Shown: positions 6,692 through 13,570 of the stretch, in pieces | How the letters are laid out: each line of letters begins with the position of its first letter | How positions within the stretch are numbered: the stretch's first letter is position 1 | Source of the DNA: RYN-425 sp035542755 | GTDB lineage: Bacteria > Patescibacteriota > Saccharimonadia > Saccharimonadales > UBA10212 | Length of the DNA: 20,209 nt | NCBI GenBank assembly: GCA_035542755.1 | Contig: DATKKU010000045.1 | Span: 1-20,209 of the forward strand | Direction of reading: 5' to 3' | The notes under the pieces: model-generated | Database searches by the model: none | What the model was told of the DNA's origin: nothing | Seen by the model: only the letters and a program-made list of their open reading frames with translations | Made by a program: the position numbers and the translations under genes

Positions 6692-6716
6692 AATTTATTC
6701 ACGAGTTTACACGCGC

Positions 6717-6722
6717 TAAAAT
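6717..6722 (+). promoter_or_regulatory. -10 box, predicted leaderless
   Basis: TAAAAT ends 6 nt before the ATG at 6729. A weak TTTATT lies 17 bp upstream (6694-6699), just after the preceding terminator. No Shine-Dalgarno sequence. Confidence 0.5.
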
Positions 6723-6728
6723 GTAGCC

Positions 6729-7121
6729 ATGAAGCTGGATAAGCAACAGGCACTAAAGATTCTTGATGATTTTCAGCACCAGCTGGAAGAACAAGCCTGG
6801 TATCAACTTATCAAGCCGCAGCTTAAAGCTTCACTGCTCTATGGGTCCGTAGCCAAAGGCACTAACCGGCCAGACTCGGATATAGATGTGCTTTTAATTG
6901 TTCCCTTGCAGGCAGAGGAAGATTATACAGTGGGCGAATATTTTTATAAATTTCGGGCAGTTGAGATAAATATAGTCCTTAGGTCTATAGAAAAATTAAG
7001 GCTGCTTGCCAAAGCCAAGTCCGACCCCTTCCAGCAAAATGTTTTTAAAGATTCGGTTTTAATTTACCAAGCCGACGACGAAGTCAAAAATCTGCTAAAA
7101 CAAATAGCTGCCGGGGCTTAA
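6729..7121 (+). CDS. Orphan MNT-type minimal nucleotidyltransferase
   Basis: A 130-aa protein with the polymerase-beta-like nucleotidyltransferase core. It has LLYGSVAKGTNRPDSDIDVL (about 37-56), with G39-S40 and the metal-binding D51-x-D53, and a third acidic position at E79 within VEINIVL instead of the more usual Asp. Size and layout match MntA/minimal nucleotidyltransferases, which in type VII toxin-antitoxin pairs AMPylate a HEPN RNase partner. No HEPN gene is adjacent: the neighbours are a terminator upstream and a tail-anchored protein downstream. It may act alone, have a distant partner, or modify another target. The N-terminal helix (1-34) and the C-terminal helix (111-130) frame the catalytic core. 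Confidence 0.8.
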   Translation: MKLDKQQALKILDDFQHQLEEQAWYQLIKPQLKASLLYGSVAKGTNRPDSDIDVLLIVPLQAEEDYTVGEYFYKFRAVEINIVLRSIEKLRLLAKAKSDPFQQNVFKDSVLIYQADDEVKNLLKQIAAGA

Positions 7122-7142
7122 ATCCCCCAAAAGCCTCCACGG

Positions 7143-7151
7143 TGCTATAAT
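7143..7151 (+). promoter_or_regulatory. Extended -10 promoter
   Basis: TGCTATAAT, a perfect extended -10 element. Its end lies 10 nt before the GTG at 7162, predicting a leader of only about 4 nt. There is no -35 and no Shine-Dalgarno sequence. Confidence 0.6.
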
Positions 7152-7161
7152 TGCCCCTACC

Positions 7162-7497
7162 GTGGATGCAAAACAGCACGAAACTGAAGTGCCATTTATA
7201 ATCGGCGAGGACCCAGGTATAGAGCTTGAGGGGCCCATGGCACACCATGCCAACAACGTGGTTAAAAGTCCGGCTAATCAGGGGGCATATGTGGACTTGG
7301 GGCCGCAGCTTGGCGAAGTTAGGGCCGACAACCTAAGATTCCGTGTGGCAGATAAGGCCGGCCACCTGCTGGTCTATGTGCGCGAGCAGGCTCAGGAGCA
7401 CCCAGGCGCCACCAAGGCCGCCAAGATAACCTCTACCGTGGTCGCTTTAGGGGTTGTTACTGCCGGCGTCTACCACCTCAAACACCGCAAAAAATAG
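7162..7497 (+). CDS. Tail-anchored small protein, unknown
   Basis: A 111-aa protein with a GTG start. The first ~80 residues are soluble and mildly acidic, with His-containing segments (KQHETEVPFIIGEDPGIELE, then MAHHANNVV). A single hydrophobic helix lies near the C-terminus (about 88-105, ITSTVVALGVVTAGVYHL), ending in HRKK. This is a tail-anchor topology with the bulk in the cytoplasm. No family recognised. The extended -10 immediately upstream supports the start. A small GGGCT/AGCCC hairpin (7503-7515) follows the stop but has no clean T-tract, so it is at best a weak terminator. Confidence 0.6.
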   Translation: MDAKQHETEVPFIIGEDPGIELEGPMAHHANNVVKSPANQGAYVDLGPQLGEVRADNLRFRVADKAGHLLVYVREQAQEHPGATKAAKITSTVVALGVVTAGVYHLKHRKK

Positions 7498-7512
7498 AAA
7501 TTGGGCTCAAAG

Positions 7513-7572
7513 CCCCCTTGTCTAAAATTTCTAAAGAAACTTTGGCAAACATCAATCGCAAAATCTTTCAGG
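7513..7572 (+). repeat. Imperfect direct repeat, copy A
   Basis: About 60 bp that aligns with 8788-8849. Shared blocks include CCCCCT near the left end, ATTTCTAA, AACTTTGGCA and CAAAAT near the right end. Copy A ends where the CIRCE operator of hsp20 begins. Confidence 0.5.
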
Positions 7573-7599
7573 TTGGCACTCTTGACATGAGAGTGCCAG
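7573..7599 (+). promoter_or_regulatory. CIRCE operator (HrcA binding site)
   Basis: TTGGCACTC, a 9-nt spacer, then GAGTGCCAG. This matches the CIRCE consensus TTAGCACTC-N9-GAGTGCTAA in length, spacing and core, and the two arms are complementary at 8 of 9 positions. The spacer contains the -35 hexamer of the hsp20 promoter, so bound HrcA would block RNA polymerase. Confidence 0.85.
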
Positions 7600-7610
7600 T
7601 TTTTTACAAT
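7582..7610 (+). promoter_or_regulatory. hsp20 sigma70 promoter
   Basis: TTGACA (7582-7587), a 17-bp spacer, then TACAAT (7605-7610). The -35 sits exactly between the CIRCE arms. Transcription should start near 7617. Confidence 0.85.
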
Positions 7611-7619
7611 AATAACAGA

Positions 7620-7654
7620 GGTGGGAGTCGTAAAATACCCACCCAAAAAGGAGG
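7620..7654 (+). promoter_or_regulatory. hsp20 leader hairpin and ribosome binding site
   Basis: GGTGGG (7620-7625) can pair with CCCACC (7638-7643) at the very 5' end of the mRNA. A strong AAGGAGG (7648-7654) follows 6 nt before the ATG. The hairpin does not cover the ribosome site, so it is more likely a stabilising 5' stem than an RNA thermometer. Confidence 0.5.
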
Positions 7655-7660
7655 ATAATT

Positions 7661-8113
7661 ATGGCAAACGATTTAATTAGATGGGAAGACCCATTTAGCG
7701 GGCTGACTACATTGCACAGCCAGCTGGACGATATGTTCAATAATTTTTTTAGCGGTAGCTTGCCGGCATTAACCCACACTTTGCCAGCTATGGACGTCTA
7801 TACCAAAGACGATAAGGAATTGGTGGCCGAAGTCCACGCGCCGGGATTCGACAAAGAGGATATTGACGTCAGTGTCCACGAAGGCGTTTTGGAGATTAAG
7901 GGCGAGAAGCACACAAAAGAGGAAGACAAAAAATCCAAGCGCAGCTATATGATGCAGGAAAGCAGCGCCAGTTTTTATCGCCGCGTTGCCCTGCCGCGCT
8001 ACGCTAACGGCGATAAAGTTGAAGCCAAGTTTGATAACGGTGTACTAAAAGTTACCGTTCCGTTTAAAGAACTGCCAAAACCTCAAAAAGTCGCTATCCA
8101 AGCCGGAAAATAA
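7661..8113 (+). CDS. hsp20: Hsp20/alpha-crystallin small heat-shock protein
   Basis: A 150-aa ATP-independent holdase chaperone that binds unfolding proteins as an oligomer. The N-terminus has the usual WEDPF start. The alpha-crystallin domain spans about 42-135 and contains VAEVHAPGFDKEDIDVSV, GVLEIKGEK and the A-x-x-x-n-G-V-L-like signature DNGVLKVTVP (125-134). The short C-terminal tail has VAI (144-146) in the place of the oligomerising I-x-I/V motif. Expression is almost certainly heat-shock regulated through HrcA, as shown by the CIRCE element around the -35. No hrcA, groEL or dnaK gene is visible in the window. It converges with the isoaspartate methyltransferase gene, 13 bp apart. Confidence 0.95.
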   Translation: MANDLIRWEDPFSGLTTLHSQLDDMFNNFFSGSLPALTHTLPAMDVYTKDDKELVAEVHAPGFDKEDIDVSVHEGVLEIKGEKHTKEEDKKSKRSYMMQESSASFYRRVALPRYANGDKVEAKFDNGVLKVTVPFKELPKPQKVAIQAGK

Positions 8114-8126
8114 GTAGCAGGAATAG

Positions 8127-8699
8127 TTAAACAAGCGGTACAAAGATAAAGCCGGGATGGGCCATTATTTCTAGGCTATTGTCGTGGTTTTTGGCAATTT
8201 CTAAAATATCGTACTTAATGGGAATAACCATTTTGCCGTCCGTCTTGAGTTGGTCTACTAGTTCTGGTGGTAAAACATGGGCATCAGCACTAACCAAAAT
8301 CCGGTCATAAGGCGCGAATTTTGGTAAACCATAGGTTTTGGACGCTTTAAAAAATTTTACGTTTTTAATTCCTAAACGCAAGCAGTTATCCTGGCCAAAC
8401 TCTAGGAGTTCTGGAATTCGCTCAACAGCATAAACCCGGCCTTTCTGCCCCGTTAAATTAGCCAGTAGGGCTGTTGTCCAGCCCGAACCCGAACCAATAT
8501 CTAAAATTTTATTTCCTGGTTCAACCTCAAGCCATTCAAGCATCATTTTTACGGTACTTGGCTGGCTAATGGTCTGGCCAAAACCAATCGGCAAAGAGAT
8601 GTCTAGATTTGCGATATTTGTTAAATCGTCCGGTACAAAATTTGCCCTACTAATTTTACTAAAGGCTCTATTCAGGGTGTCCACTCTTTTAGAATACAC
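8127..8699 (-). CDS. pcm: Protein-L-isoaspartate O-methyltransferase
   Basis: A 190-aa SAM-dependent enzyme that methylates isoaspartyl residues in aged proteins to start their repair. Family features are PIGFGQTISQPSTVKMMLEW (substrate-side loop, about 37-56), motif I LDIGSGSGWTTALLA (66-80), the acidic motif after beta-2 (VYAVERIPEL) and the YDRILVSADAHVLPPELVDQ region. The family usually has A-x-x-x-x-P-P-x-L here, so this matches. The start codon is GTG, chosen because no in-frame ATG lies upstream. A TATAAAAT about 36 nt upstream on the minus strand (8742-8735) is a plausible -10. The protein is slightly shorter than typical Pcm (about 205-215 aa). Its placement next to hsp20 fits a protein-repair role. 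Confidence 0.9.
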   Translation of the reverse strand: MYSKRVDTLNRAFSKISRANFVPDDLTNIANLDISLPIGFGQTISQPSTVKMMLEWLEVEPGNKILDIGSGSGWTTALLANLTGQKGRVYAVERIPELLEFGQDNCLRLGIKNVKFFKASKTYGLPKFAPYDRILVSADAHVLPPELVDQLKTDGKMVIPIKYDILEIAKNHDNSLEIMAHPGFIFVPLV

Positions 8700-8787
8700 C
8701 GATCGTAGAAACCATTTTTTTTACAATTCAAGCATTTTATACTTAATTACTTTTAAAACTCATCGTCAACTAGCCAGGACTTAAATT

Positions 8788-8849
8788 CCCCCTGCCTAAT
8801 ATTTCTAAGCGTAACTTTGGCAGACAAGCAAAAACAAAATTTCCTAAGG
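8788..8849 (+). repeat. Imperfect direct repeat, copy B
   Basis: Partner of 7513-7572; see that entry. Copy B ends just upstream of the typA promoter, so both copies sit in the same position relative to a plus-strand promoter. Confidence 0.5.
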
Positions 8850-8869
8850 TGGCAAATACGTTTAGCTTA

Positions 8870-8924
8870 TGCTATAATAATCTCTAATAGTTACTAAGTT
8901 TGGCGCAATTTAGGGCGCCTTTTT
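8870..8924 (+). promoter_or_regulatory. typA extended -10 promoter and leader hairpin
   Basis: TGCTATAAT (8870-8878) is an extended -10; a poor TGGCAA (8850-8855) is the only -35 candidate. The ~40-nt leader lacks a Shine-Dalgarno sequence. It ends in a GGCGC/GCGCC hairpin (8902-8906 with 8915-8919) followed by TTTTT (8920-8924), only 2 nt before the ATG. This looks like a weak terminator or attenuator placed at the start codon. The 227 bp between the pcm start and typA hold only this, repeat copy B and the pcm upstream region. Confidence 0.5.
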
Positions 8925-8926
8925 AT

Positions 8927-10756
8927 ATGAGCCAAGACCCATCTAAAATTCGCAACATTGCCATAATTGCGCACGTGGACCATGGTAAAACTACCCTAGT
9001 CGATGGGCTGTTAAAGCAGAGCCATACTTTCCGCGACAACCAGGCTGAGATGACTCAGGATCTTATCATGGACAGCGGCGACCAAGAAAAAGAACGCGGT
9101 ATTACAATTACCGCTAAAGTTACTGCGGTCCAGCACGACGATTACCGCATTAACATCATAGATACACCCGGCCACGCCGATTTTAGCGGCGAGGTAGAAC
9201 GCACCATCAACATGGCCGACGGCTGCCTGCTAATTGTGGACGCTCAGGAAGGCCCGATGCCCCAAACCAAGTTTGTGCTGGGTATAGCTCTTGCCAACGA
9301 GCTAAAGCCAATAGTTATAATCAACAAAATTGATAAAGATGCCGCCCGGATTGCCGAAGTTGAAGACGAGCTGGCAAACTTATTCTTAGAGCTGGCCGTA
9401 CACGAAGACCAACTACACTACCCGGTTTACTATGCCGTGGGCCGCACTGGCAAAGCCTGGAAAACTCCGCCCGCTAATTTTGATGGGCCCGGCGACCTAG
9501 AAATTATATTTGATGCTATCCGCGACCAGATTCCGGCACCAGAAGTGGACGCAGACCTGCCCTTTCAGATGCTAATCTCTGCCCTAGCCTACGACAGCTT
9601 TAAGGGCAAGTACGTAATTGGCCGGATTAACCGCGGACAGGTTAAACCCGGCGACCAAATTACGCTATGTAAAAAAGACGGCACCCAAGGTAAAGCCAAG
9701 ATTGACTCAGTACTTATAAGCCACGGCACCGGCAAAGCTGAAGTTACAAACGGCGTGGCCGGTGACATTGTGCAGTTAACCGGAGTTAGTGAAGCCCAAA
9801 TTGGTGAAACCGTAGCCGACGACGAGCACCCCGAAGCTCTGCCGGTTATGGAAGTAGAGGCTCCAACCCTAAAAATCTATCTTGGCCCCAACACTAGCCC
9901 GTTTAAAGGCACTGAGGGCGAGTTTAGCACTAGCCGCCAAATTGGCGACCGGCTTTATAAAGAGCTAGAGACCAATGTCGGCCTGCGAGTAGTAGATGAT
10001 GGCATAGGCTTTAACGTCTCTGGTCGCGGCGAGCTACACCTAAGCGTTTTAATAGAAGAGCTGCGCCGCGAAGGTTATGAATTTGAAGTTGGCCGCCCGC
10101 AAGTGGTTACCCACGAAGATGGCGGCAAAATCGTAGAGCCCGTGGAGGAATTGATTATTGAAGTTCCAGCTGAACACGTTGGGCCAGTTCAGCAAGAACT
10201 TGGCGCCCGCCGGGCCTCCTTGCAAGAGCAGTTTGCTAGCACCAAGGGCGTAACCAAACTTATTTATGAGCTGCCTACCCGCGCCCTGCTGGGCTTGCGC
10301 AACATCTTAGTTACCAACACCAAAGGCACGGTGATTATGAACAGCCTGATGAGCGGCTACCAACCACTGGGTGCATCCCTGCCCAAGCTGCGTAACGGCG
10401 TTTTAATATCGTACGAAGCCGGTACCACGATGGCCTACTCCTTGGAAACCGCCGAGGCCCGCGGCACGATTTTTGTAGCGCCGGGAGAAAAGGTCTATGC
10501 CGGGCAGATTATTGGCCTCAATCGCCGCAGCGACGACCTAGAAATTAATGTTTGCAAGGCTAAACACCTGACCAACATGCGAAGCAGCAGCTCCGACGGC
10601 ACGGTGCAACTAACGCCGCCGACCGTTTTTAGCCTGGAACAATGCCTGGACTTTATAGAAGACGACGAACTGCTAGAAGTTACTCCAAAATCCCTGCGGT
10701 TGCGTAAGCGCGAGCTAGACCCAACACGCCGCAAGCGCCAAAAAAACGCTGTCTAA
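8927..10756 (+). CDS. typA: Translational GTPase TypA/BipA
   Basis: A 609-aa ribosome-associated GTPase of the EF-G-like family, involved in 50S assembly and in growth under cold and stress. The G domain shows G1 IAHVDHGKTT (about 14-23), the switch region ERGITITAK, G3 DTPGHADF and G4 NKID. Beta-barrel domain II, two EF-G-like domains (GRGELHLSVLIEELRREGYE is typical) and the BipA-specific C-terminal domain follow (FVAPGEKVYAGQIIG, then DLEINVCKAKHLTNMRSSSSD). Length matches the family. The ATG at 8927 is chosen over an upstream in-frame TTG because MSQDPSKIRNIAIIAHVDHG is the usual TypA N-terminus. Its stop codon is followed with no gap by the stop of the convergent gene at 10757. Confidence 0.97.
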   Translation: MSQDPSKIRNIAIIAHVDHGKTTLVDGLLKQSHTFRDNQAEMTQDLIMDSGDQEKERGITITAKVTAVQHDDYRINIIDTPGHADFSGEVERTINMADGCLLIVDAQEGPMPQTKFVLGIALANELKPIVIINKIDKDAARIAEVEDELANLFLELAVHEDQLHYPVYYAVGRTGKAWKTPPANFDGPGDLEIIFDAIRDQIPAPEVDADLPFQMLISALAYDSFKGKYVIGRINRGQVKPGDQITLCKKDGTQGKAKIDSVLISHGTGKAEVTNGVAGDIVQLTGVSEAQIGETVADDEHPEALPVMEVEAPTLKIYLGPNTSPFKGTEGEFSTSRQIGDRLYKELETNVGLRVVDDGIGFNVSGRGELHLSVLIEELRREGYEFEVGRPQVVTHEDGGKIVEPVEELIIEVPAEHVGPVQQELGARRASLQEQFASTKGVTKLIYELPTRALLGLRNILVTNTKGTVIMNSLMSGYQPLGASLPKLRNGVLISYEAGTTMAYSLETAEARGTIFVAPGEKVYAGQIIGLNRRSDDLEINVCKAKHLTNMRSSSSDGTVQLTPPTVFSLEQCLDFIEDDELLEVTPKSLRLRKRELDPTRRKRQKNAV

Positions 10757-11353
10757 TTATTTCTTTTTCTTTTGGTTTTTTGGAGCCGGCGCAGGGCTAG
10801 CGGCTTTGGGCAAAAGCAGTGTTAGATACGTCCAGACCAGCACCGCAAACCAGGCGGCGACGGCCATTTCGGTATAAATATCCTCGCGGTTCTCTACCTG
10901 GCGCAGCGACTGGCCGGTGATAATAAAGCCGCTGCTAGCATCTTTGCTATAGGTCATGACGCGCGTAGCTTCTCTGACTCCAGTCTCGGGCTGCCAGGTA
11001 AAGTGGTCGGTGCCGCTTGCGGCGGTGTAGTCAAAAACTCCGCTAGGCGGCAACGGCGTTTGGCCGTCTAAGCTGGCCGAACTAGCCAGCACATGGCGCG
11101 AGTTGTCGGTAACAATGACAAATACATTGTCGTTGGTCTTTAAATCAGTAGTTCTGCTGGGCACAACATCGCTTGGTGCAGAGCCGGACTCCAACTCTGC
11201 TTTAACGGTTTGAGCGGTAGCCAGCGGCAAATCGTCAGCCGCCAGGCGCGTGGACTGCTGCACCATCACATAGGCCGCACCGATTACAAGTGTAGAGGCA
11301 CCGGTAATGGCCAGCCAAATCCTGAAGTTATTAGGCATATGATACTTGGGCAC
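10757..11353 (-). CDS. Two-helix extracytoplasmic sensor-like protein without output domain
   Basis: A 198-aa protein with a membrane helix at about 12-31, an outside domain of ~130 residues (32-163), a second helix at about 164-182 and a Pro/Ala-Lys tail ending in four Lys. The topology, and sequence features such as NDNVFVIVTDNSRHVLASSA (about 74-93) and EATRVMTYSKDASSGFIITG (about 128-147), resemble the Cache/PAS-like sensor half of histidine kinases. The HAMP, kinase or cyclase half is absent: only 16 residues follow the second helix. It may be a truncated or stand-alone sensor. The GTG at 11353 is chosen because TAAAAT ends 6 nt upstream (leaderless). It lies downstream of folA on the same strand. 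Confidence 0.65.
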   Translation of the reverse strand: MPKYHMPNNFRIWLAITGASTLVIGAAYVMVQQSTRLAADDLPLATAQTVKAELESGSAPSDVVPSRTTDLKTNDNVFVIVTDNSRHVLASSASLDGQTPLPPSGVFDYTAASGTDHFTWQPETGVREATRVMTYSKDASSGFIITGQSLRQVENREDIYTEMAVAAWFAVLVWTYLTLLLPKAASPAPAPKNQKKKK

Positions 11354-11359
11354 TGCTTA

Positions 11360-11365
11360 ATTTTA
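11360..11365 (-). promoter_or_regulatory. -10 box, predicted leaderless GTG start
   Basis: Minus-strand TAAAAT at 11365-11360, 6 nt before GTG at 11353. It lies in the 35-bp gap after folA, so the sensor-like gene may have its own transcript. Confidence 0.45.
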
Positions 11366-11388
11366 GCAAAGAAGCCGGCTGGCAACCA

Positions 11389-11874
11389 TTAGCGGCGTTC
11401 ATACACCAAATAATCTCGGTCAAATTTACTTAAGTCGTCTTTTTTGTACGACTCGCGGCTTATTTGCCGCCATTGCCGCGGGTCAAACTTAAAAAAACGG
11501 TCTCCCTCACCGCCGGTATGAACCAAAGTCAGGTAAATTTTATCTGTTAATGGCATAAATTGGTCGTAGATATCGGCTCCGCCAATCATAAATATTTCTT
11601 TGCCGGAAGCCTCGGCTAGGCTTAGCGCCTGGTCTATAGAATGAACAATCTCGGCTCCCGCGGCTTGGTAATCTTTATTACGAGTAAGCACGATATTTTG
11701 TCGGTTGGGCAGCGGCTGGCCGATGGCCTCAAAAGTTTTTCGCCCCATAATAACCGAATGGCCGCTAGTTAGCTGGCGGAAGTGTGGCAAGTCTCCCTTG
11801 GCCCGCCACGGCACTTTGCCATCACTGGCTATGGCTCCATCTTCGTTGGTAGTTACGACTGCTGAAATTTTCAT
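11389..11874 (-). CDS. folA: Dihydrofolate reductase
   Basis: A 161-aa enzyme that reduces dihydrofolate to tetrahydrofolate with NADPH. Family marks are the N-terminal KISAVVTTNEDGAIASDGKV segment, PW (22-23), the catalytic acid D28 in KGDLPHF, VIMGRKTFEAIGQPLPNR (41-58) and IGGADIY (97-103). The ATG at 11874 is preferred to a GTG six codons upstream because the family begins only a few residues before the first beta strand. No good Shine-Dalgarno or clear promoter is visible. It is divergent from thyX across an 87-bp region. This pairing is notable because ThyX enzymes do not generate dihydrofolate. Confidence 0.95.
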   Translation of the reverse strand: MKISAVVTTNEDGAIASDGKVPWRAKGDLPHFRQLTSGHSVIMGRKTFEAIGQPLPNRQNIVLTRNKDYQAAGAEIVHSIDQALSLAEASGKEIFMIGGADIYDQFMPLTDKIYLTLVHTGGEGDRFFKFDPRQWRQISRESYKKDDLSKFDRDYLVYERR

Positions 11875-11911
11875 CTTTACATATGTTGCCACAAATACGG
11901 CATTTTTAGTA

Positions 11912-11940
11912 TTGGGTAAGGCGGCCTATTTACGTATCAT
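11912..11940 (+). promoter_or_regulatory. thyX promoter
   Basis: TTGGGT (11912-11917), a 17-bp spacer, then TATCAT (11935-11940). The expected transcription start near 11947 leaves a short leader holding the Shine-Dalgarno AGAAGGA. Confidence 0.55.
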
Positions 11941-11961
11941 TAGTTGAGAAGGAAACTTTGG

Positions 11962-13569
11962 ATGAAAAACGAAAATAACCCTTATGTAAAACTGGTTGGT
12001 GAGCGCCTGGAGATTACGACGGAGGGTGTAAAACACTTAGATGAGGTGGTTACCTCGTCCGACGGCCCAGTCTATGCCTTTTACGGCAAAGCTAACCCGC
12101 TGATGGCCGCCGCCGCTATGGCCCGCTTGTCCCGCCGCGGCAGCGATTTGCGCGAAATTTACCTGGACGAGTTTGCGGCCAGCGACGAAAGCAGCGCCGA
12201 GGGCCTTATACAGCGCGTAGTAACGGCTTTTGGCGACGATTCGGTGCAGCAGCTGATAGGACTCCACGTAGTGGTGGAGGACGCCTCTAACTATCTGACC
12301 AAACTTTTGGAATGGGGTCGTTTTGCGGCTTATTTAGAGCAGTCAACGCGCTATATTTATTACGACGAAAAAAACTCTAAAGGCGAGTTTAAATACTACA
12401 CGCCCACCAATTTGGACAAAAAAACTCTGGCAGCTTATAAAAAAACTCACGACAAAATCTTCACTATCTATTCAAAGATGGTTCACGATATGACTGCTTT
12501 CGTTAGAAAAAAGGTGCCCGAGCCGGAAAACCCCCGCGAAAAAATTGCCTGGCGCGGCGCCACTAAAGCTCAAGCCTGCGACGCCATCCGCCCGGTGCTG
12601 CCGGTGTCTACCAAATCAACAGTTGGTATTTTTGGCTCGGCCCAGGCTATAGAAAGCCTGATACTGCACCTGCTAAGCGAAGAGCTTTTAGAAGCTCGCC
12701 AAACCGGGCAAGCCCTTTTGGAGCAGGCCCGCAGAGTTATTCCGGCCTTTTTAGAGCGCACCGACCGGCCGGACCGCGGGGGCGCCACCACGGCTTACCG
12801 CGCCACTACCAAAAAGGCTATGGACGAGTTAGTCAAAAAGTACCTGCCGGCAAAATCGGCCGATTTTAAAAACGAAGTAGTGCTGATTGACTACTGGCCT
12901 AAGGACGAACTAGACGTTGTGCCGCATCTTCTTTTCAACGAGTCCAACCTATCCACCGCCGAGCTGGAAAAGACCACCAAGAAGTTAACCGTCAAACAAA
13001 AGCAAGAGATTCTTAACGCTTATTTAGGGCAGCGCCTCAATCGCCGCCACCGCCCTGGCCGGTCTTTTGAAATTCCCCACTATCTATGGGAAGTCACGGC
13101 CGATTATGGAACCTTTCGCGATTTGCAGCGCCACCGCGTGGTTGATGCTTTTGAGTGGCAGCGCTTAAGCACCGACTACGGCTACGAAGTTCCGGAGCTA
13201 GTCGTGCAGGCCGGTCAAACCAAAGCCTTCAAAGAGTGTTTTAAGCTGTCGGAGCAGCTTTACGAGCTAATGATTAAGGCCGGCTACGACGCCGAGGCCC
13301 AGTACGCAACGCTGTTTGGTCACCGTATGCGCTACCGCTTTGGTCTAAACGCCCGCGCTGCTTTTCATTTTATAGAACTGCGCTCCAGCCCGCAGGGCCA
13401 CCCCGGTTATCGCAAAATCGTCAACGAAATGCACGAGCAGCTAGCAAAAGTCCATCCGCGGATTGCCGCCGCTATGGCGTTTGTCAATAAGGACGAAGAC
13501 CCCGAGTTGACGCGCATGGCTTCAGAGTTAGCTACGCAGTACAAACTAGAAAAGTTAGATAGCATATAA
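11962..13569 (+). CDS. thyX: Double-length FAD-dependent thymidylate synthase (tandem ThyX)
   Basis: A 535-aa protein, about twice the usual ThyX (220-250 aa), made of two related halves. ThyX makes dTMP from dUMP using methylene-tetrahydrofolate, NADPH and FAD as a homotetramer. The family signature is RHR-x2-S-x-NE-x-S-x-RY. The N-terminal half keeps only its right part (EWGRFAAYLEQSTRY, 117-131: E126, S128, R130, Y131). The C-terminal half keeps the left part (LQRHRVVDAFEWQRLSTDY, 388-406: R390-H391-R392) but has an insertion and Asp for the final Arg. C-terminal helices with RPVLPVS (210-216) and LNARAAFHFIELRSSPQGHP (462-481) match the ThyX dUMP-binding end. ATG 11962 is chosen over an upstream TTG because of the AAGGA site 8-12 nt before it. 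Confidence 0.88.
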   Translation: MKNENNPYVKLVGERLEITTEGVKHLDEVVTSSDGPVYAFYGKANPLMAAAAMARLSRRGSDLREIYLDEFAASDESSAEGLIQRVVTAFGDDSVQQLIGLHVVVEDASNYLTKLLEWGRFAAYLEQSTRYIYYDEKNSKGEFKYYTPTNLDKKTLAAYKKTHDKIFTIYSKMVHDMTAFVRKKVPEPENPREKIAWRGATKAQACDAIRPVLPVSTKSTVGIFGSAQAIESLILHLLSEELLEARQTGQALLEQARRVIPAFLERTDRPDRGGATTAYRATTKKAMDELVKKYLPAKSADFKNEVVLIDYWPKDELDVVPHLLFNESNLSTAELEKTTKKLTVKQKQEILNAYLGQRLNRRHRPGRSFEIPHYLWEVTADYGTFRDLQRHRVVDAFEWQRLSTDYGYEVPELVVQAGQTKAFKECFKLSEQLYELMIKAGYDAEAQYATLFGHRMRYRFGLNARAAFHFIELRSSPQGHPGYRKIVNEMHEQLAKVHPRIAAAMAFVNKDEDPELTRMASELATQYKLEKLDSI

Positions 13570-13570
13570 T

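Noticed and set aside
6212..6742. Long plus-strand frame overlapping both island genes
   Set aside because: It lacks a ribosome site, runs through both terminator hairpins, and its translation is low-complexity Arg/Ser-rich, typical of an off-frame read.
7573..7606. CIRCE inverted repeat plus T-run read as a terminator for the gene at 7162
   Set aside because: Arms, 9-nt spacer and overlap with a perfect -35/-10 pair fit an operator; a T-run after it is part of the promoter spacer. A minor terminator role cannot be excluded.
8900..8926. TTG at 8900 as the typA start
   Set aside because: It would encode MAQFRAPFY from the leader hairpin, unlike TypA proteins, which begin close to the MSQDPSKIRNIAIIAHVDHG sequence.
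11944..11961. TTG at 11944 as the thyX start
   Set aside because: It would include the Shine-Dalgarno sequence as coding; the ATG at 11962 has correct spacing to it.
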